Origin: JBJYKD01 sp049310025
Lineage (GTDB): Bacteria > Bacillota > Thermosediminibacteria > Thermosediminibacterales > Tepidanaerobacteraceae
Direction: 5' to 3'
DNA: 7,567 nt
Assembly (NCBI RefSeq): GCF_049310025.1
Contig: NZ_JBJYKD010000056.1
Location: 1-7,567, forward strand
The notes beneath the pieces are model-generated. The model did no database searches. It was given only the letters and a program-made list of their open reading frames with translations, and was not told where the DNA came from. Positions within the stretch are counted from its first letter, which is position 1. The number at the start of each line of letters is the position of its first letter. Both the position numbers and the translations under genes were made by a program. This document shows positions 5,222 through 7,567 of this stretch, in pieces.

Positions 5222-5434
5222 GGCATGGGCGAGCTTCGGCGGCGAAAATATACATGTGGCTGTCAGCAGCGACCGTTAGCCGATGGGGCTATTTTCCGCC
5301 GTTCAGACGCGATTTTCCGCCAGTTGGACCGGAAAAACCGCCAGTTGGACAAAGATGGAAGGAAATCAGGAAACTGCGGAGAATATTTTATCAAATAAAT
5401 TTAAATACAAATATTAAACTAGGGGGGTAACTTA
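5222..5434 (+). other. 3' exon flank, iteron array and leader of the second secreted pair
   Basis: This 213-nt stretch holds the intron's 3' exon (5222 to about 5290), the iteron array at 5291-5351 with its conserved flank to about 5400, and an AT-rich leader ending in the GGGGGG ribosome binding site at 5422-5427 of the gene at 5435. I could not identify a convincing -35/-10 pair; the promoter presumably lies in the AT-rich part at about 5380-5420. Confidence 0.5.
5291..5400 (+). repeat. 21-bp iteron array, copy C, with conserved flank (left direct repeat)
   Basis: Three units with CCGCC starts 21 bp apart (CCGCCGTTCAGACGCG, CCGCCAGTTGGACCGG, CCGCCAGTTGGAC) span 5296-5350. The 62 bases at 5290-5351 are identical to 7364-7425. 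The following 45 or so bases match the other copy at roughly 80 percent (GGAAATC, GAAACTG, GGAGAATA shared) without an indel. It is the left member of a direct repeat that brackets the second secreted pair. Confidence 0.9.
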
Positions 5435-6466
5435 ATGAGGAGGATGGCTACTATTTCTTTAGCTATCGTTACTTATTTTGTGTTAGCTCTATTATTAAAA
5501 AATAGTGTAGCAAACGCATCATCATTCAGCATTTATAATGTAGGCTCAATTGAAAAGCAGATTAGCCCCGAAATTACGGGCGAAGAACGGGTTGTCATTG
5601 CCCGAATTATGGAGACCCTCGAACCTGAAGATCGGGAAAACGTAATTTACATTGCAGCTGATGGAAAAGTTTATGCAAATAAGCCTGAACTAAAAAATAA
5701 CATTATCAAGTGGGATAAAGTTAAGGGCAATATTTATCGTGATTTGAAGGGCAACATGAGAGCTTTCCCAGAGGAAGAAACTTTTGCTAGTGAGGGAACC
5801 AGAGCTTCAGTTGCCGGCATTCTTGCCACCGGAGGTCCCTATAGACGAATCAAATCAATCACCGGTTATTCTTGGTTTTCTTCCTATGTTCATCTAGCCG
5901 GAGGTGAAGAGATCGAGATTAAACAATCTGTGGGGGATACAGCTTATGTTTACACTGGCGGTACTGGAAGCACTGGTGTGGAAGTAGATGCAGGATTGCA
6001 GTATAGCCAAACTTATGACAACTGGGCTTTTTATATGAAGGTCGGGAGCGGTAAGCCTTATACAACCACTCCAAGGTTTAAAGCTAATCAGGACGCCTTC
6101 ATAAAGTTCTACGTGCCTTCAGACGAAAAAGTAACCCTGTCGGTAACGGCCTACGATACTAGCAATACGAAGAGGACAATATCCTACACTATGGATGCAA
6201 CTGGCTTTAATCAGAATGGTTCTGACTGCCGTATTAAGCGCTGTACCACTATAGCCCAGACTAACCAGAACTTTTCTTCGGGATCTTGGTATGAAAATGC
6301 TCACTGGTACTCCTGCAAGATTGGAACTGGCTCGACCTCTAACCATACTTGGGCAAAAACTGATATCTATCAGACTACTAGTTATCCCGATTCCACTCAT
6401 GTCGTTGTTAATTATGTAAGTGCTGCCGAAGAAACGGACAACATCTACTTGAACCTGGAGAAATAG
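5435..6466 (+). CDS. Secreted YrpD-like beta-rich protein, paralogue 2
   Basis: The ATG at 5435 is seven nt after GGGGGG; an ATG at 5444 would sit directly on a GGAGG and is less likely. The 343-aa product has a Sec signal peptide (Arg-Arg start, hydrophobic residues about 5-21, cleavage after VANA at about residue 28). Residues about 30-115 are charged, with a repeat-like segment IYIAADGKVYANKPELKNN. From about residue 135 the domain resembles, from memory, B. subtilis YrpD: TAYVYTGGTG...VEVDAGLQYS, then YDNWAFYMKVG, and a beta-sandwich-like end. It also aligns with the product of 75-1052 (RRIKSITGY, FIKFYVPSDEKVTLS, GSDCRIKRCTTI, W.EN.HW). Three Cys occur (two in DCRIKRC), which is unusual in an exported Firmicutes protein and could form a disulfide. 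Role unknown. It is followed by a CAO_N-domain gene, as in paralogue 1. Confidence 0.88.
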   Translation: MRRMATISLAIVTYFVLALLLKNSVANASSFSIYNVGSIEKQISPEITGEERVVIARIMETLEPEDRENVIYIAADGKVYANKPELKNNIIKWDKVKGNIYRDLKGNMRAFPEEETFASEGTRASVAGILATGGPYRRIKSITGYSWFSSYVHLAGGEEIEIKQSVGDTAYVYTGGTGSTGVEVDAGLQYSQTYDNWAFYMKVGSGKPYTTTPRFKANQDAFIKFYVPSDEKVTLSVTAYDTSNTKRTISYTMDATGFNQNGSDCRIKRCTTIAQTNQNFSSGSWYENAHWYSCKIGTGSTSNHTWAKTDIYQTTSYPDSTHVVVNYVSAAEETDNIYLNLEK

Positions 6467-6483
6467 TAGTTTTTAAATAAAAA

Positions 6484-6520
6484 TGTGGGTAACGCAGCAA
6501 TTGCATACCCGCCCTTTTAT
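6484..6520 (+). terminator. Hairpin between the second pair's genes; possible attenuator
   Basis: GTGGGTA pairs with TACCCGC over seven positions (one G-U), with a further GCA/TGC inside the loop, and is followed by CCTTTTAT. Five A residues precede the stem, so it could work in either direction. The T-run is short, so it is more likely a partial terminator that lowers expression of the downstream gene relative to the upstream one, or an mRNA-stability hairpin. It ends just before the AAGGAGGT ribosome binding site (6521-6528). Confidence 0.45.
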
Positions 6521-6535
6521 AAGGAGGTATTGATA

Positions 6536-7351
6536 TTGTACCGTTCTTACAAGTCAATCATTGCTTTCATAATTGCTTTCATAATTATTTTTCTTGTACC
6601 GGAATCGGCGTTTGCTTCAATGAATTTACCCGTATTCCTTAAAGTCAATCAATATTTTGTGCTGTATACCTACCCTAAGCCCCCCTATATTGATAGTCAG
6701 AACCGTCTGATGGTTCCGGCACGCATATTTTGTCAGCGCCTTTTAGGGGCAGATGTGAACTTTGATTATCAGAACATGGCAGTAACCGTCAAATTTTCAG
6801 GCAAAAGCCTTAAATTTACAATCGGATCTAGAACCATTGAGATAGATGGAAAGCCCAAAGAGATAGACACCGTTCCGGTGCTTTCTGACGGCAAAGCTTT
6901 CATTCCTCTTCGCACCCTCACAGATGCCTTCGGAATCAAGACCGAGTGGAATGACCGCTACAGGTACATTCACCTGCAGGACGATAGAATCATGAAAACA
7001 CAGACCATTCTGGAGATGGAAGACATCACCGCTAAAGGTGTGATAACTGACTCCGATGCATTTATACCGGTTTCGGCCTCCTTATCATTGAAGCAAAAGG
7101 CCGGGGGGTTTACCGCTGTAGAACTTTTTACTGAATCAAGAAATATTTCTGGCCAAGATATTCAAGAGGGCAGAGAAGACATTCAAATATACATCGCCTA
7201 TAATACAGGTTGGAGTTATGATGATCCTTACAGGGAAAGACCTACAGTGAAAGTCGATTGCATTATAAAAAAACGTATGACCGGTGAATATATGCCCGGC
7301 GACAAGCTCAACTACATTCTGTATTGGGGAAGAGTTATCGATTTTAAATAG
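6536..7351 (+). CDS. Secreted protein with CAO_N-type stalk domain and a unique C-terminal domain
   Basis: I choose the TTG at 6536, eight nt after a perfect AAGGAGG; the longer frame from the ATG at 6485 lacks a ribosome binding site and would bury the signal peptide. The 271-aa product starts with a signal peptide (YRSYK, then a run of Ile/Phe/Ala, cleavage near SAFA at about residue 24). Residues about 35-145 match the CAO_N stalk pattern twice: RLMVPARIFCQRLLGADVNFD...MAVTV and KAFIPLRTLTDAFGIKTEWND..YIHL, with EIDGKPKEIDTVPVL between them. Residues about 160-271 are a beta-rich domain I do not recognise (ISGQDIQEGREDIQIYIAYN, then a conserved-looking end YMPGDKLNYILYWGRV). Unlike the partner at 1224-2177 it has no PQQ-like repeats, so the two pairs share the stalk but differ in the effector part. 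Confidence 0.88.
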   Translation: MYRSYKSIIAFIIAFIIIFLVPESAFASMNLPVFLKVNQYFVLYTYPKPPYIDSQNRLMVPARIFCQRLLGADVNFDYQNMAVTVKFSGKSLKFTIGSRTIEIDGKPKEIDTVPVLSDGKAFIPLRTLTDAFGIKTEWNDRYRYIHLQDDRIMKTQTILEMEDITAKGVITDSDAFIPVSASLSLKQKAGGFTAVELFTESRNISGQDIQEGREDIQIYIAYNTGWSYDDPYRERPTVKVDCIIKKRMTGEYMPGDKLNYILYWGRVIDFK

Positions 7352-7364
7352 CTGGTAATATGAT

Positions 7365-7482
7365 ATTTTCCGCCGTTCAGACGCGATTTTCCGCCAGTTG
7401 GACCGGAAAAACCGCCAGTTGGACAGATCTGGCAGGAAATCCAGAAACTGTGGAGAATACTTTATTAACAACTTTAAATTAA
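7365..7482 (+). repeat. 21-bp iteron array, copy D, with conserved flank (right direct repeat)
   Basis: This is the second exact copy of the array (62 nt identical to 5290-5351), followed by a diverged flank (GGCAGGAAATC, GAAACTGTGGAGAATA). It begins 13 nt after the stop of the second CAO_N-domain gene and has the same orientation as copy C. The PPV-type reading frame through the units and the EIQKLWRIL flank is bounded by a TGA before and a TAA after, so it is not a gene by itself. Confidence 0.9.
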
Positions 7483-7567
7483 GCTTTTTCTAAGTCCTGC
7501 GGTAAAAAGTCAAGTACCTAAAAATAACAAAATGGAAAATATTTAGCTCACTTTTTGTAAAAAAGAC
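7483..7567. other. AT-rich tail with no recognised feature
   Basis: I see no ORF, hairpin with T-tract, or repeat unit in these 85 bases. Confidence 0.4.

Noticed and set aside
6119..6400. Minus-strand ORF opposite the second YrpD-like gene
   Set aside because: It is antisense to a well-supported coding frame, with no ribosome binding site and no recognisable domain.
7136..7471. Minus-strand ORF across the end of the last gene and iteron array D
   Set aside because: It spans a real gene end and a repeat; no supporting signals.

Overview
The window looks like a low- to mid-GC Gram-positive (Firmicutes) chromosome. Starts are GTG/TTG/ATG behind strong G-rich Shine-Dalgarno sequences, there are several Sec-exported proteins with 'copper amine oxidase N-terminal' (CAO_N-type) stalk domains, and one small sigma factor. 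A relative of Desulfotomaculum, Pelotomaculum or Thermincola would fit, but that placement is an inference from gene style only.

Layout. (1) 1-2177, plus strand: two secreted-protein genes, a YrpD-like beta-rich protein (75-1052) followed by a CAO_N-domain protein with a PQQ-like beta-propeller tail (1224-2177). By eye this part is very AT-rich. (2) 2355-3513, minus strand, converging on the first pair: a three-gene set made of a short HTH/sigma-region-2-like protein, a sigma-70-family protein whose only recognisable domain is region 4, and a three-helix holin-like membrane protein. The first two resemble a split (two-subunit) sigma factor such as B. subtilis RsoA-SigO, and the third gives the set a UviA/UviB or TcdR/TcdE flavour. 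(3) 3601-3915: a decayed minus-strand gene end with a strong terminator, then two head-to-head arrays of a 21-bp iteron of transposon-end type. (4) 3918-5221: an ORF of unknown function interrupted just past a terminator-like hairpin by a group II intron (4114-5221). The intron keeps its 5' GTGTG, domain V and domain VI with a bulged branch-point A, but its reverse transcriptase/maturase gene has been reduced by at least four internal deletions to about 600 nt and is dead. (5) 5222-7482: a second secreted pair, YrpD-like (5435-6466) plus CAO_N-domain (6536-7351), bracketed by direct copies of the 21-bp iteron array (62 identical bases plus about 45 diverged ones).

How the parts may work together. 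The two secreted pairs are paralogous in gene order and content, and they lie on either side of the split-sigma/holin operon. The most attractive reading is a dedicated envelope or secretion locus: a two-subunit sigma factor that may switch on the secreted pairs, and a small holin-like membrane protein that may help export or release. The iteron arrays and the intron show that the locus has been rearranged by mobile DNA. The functional link is inference; the gene pairs, repeats and intron anatomy are directly visible.
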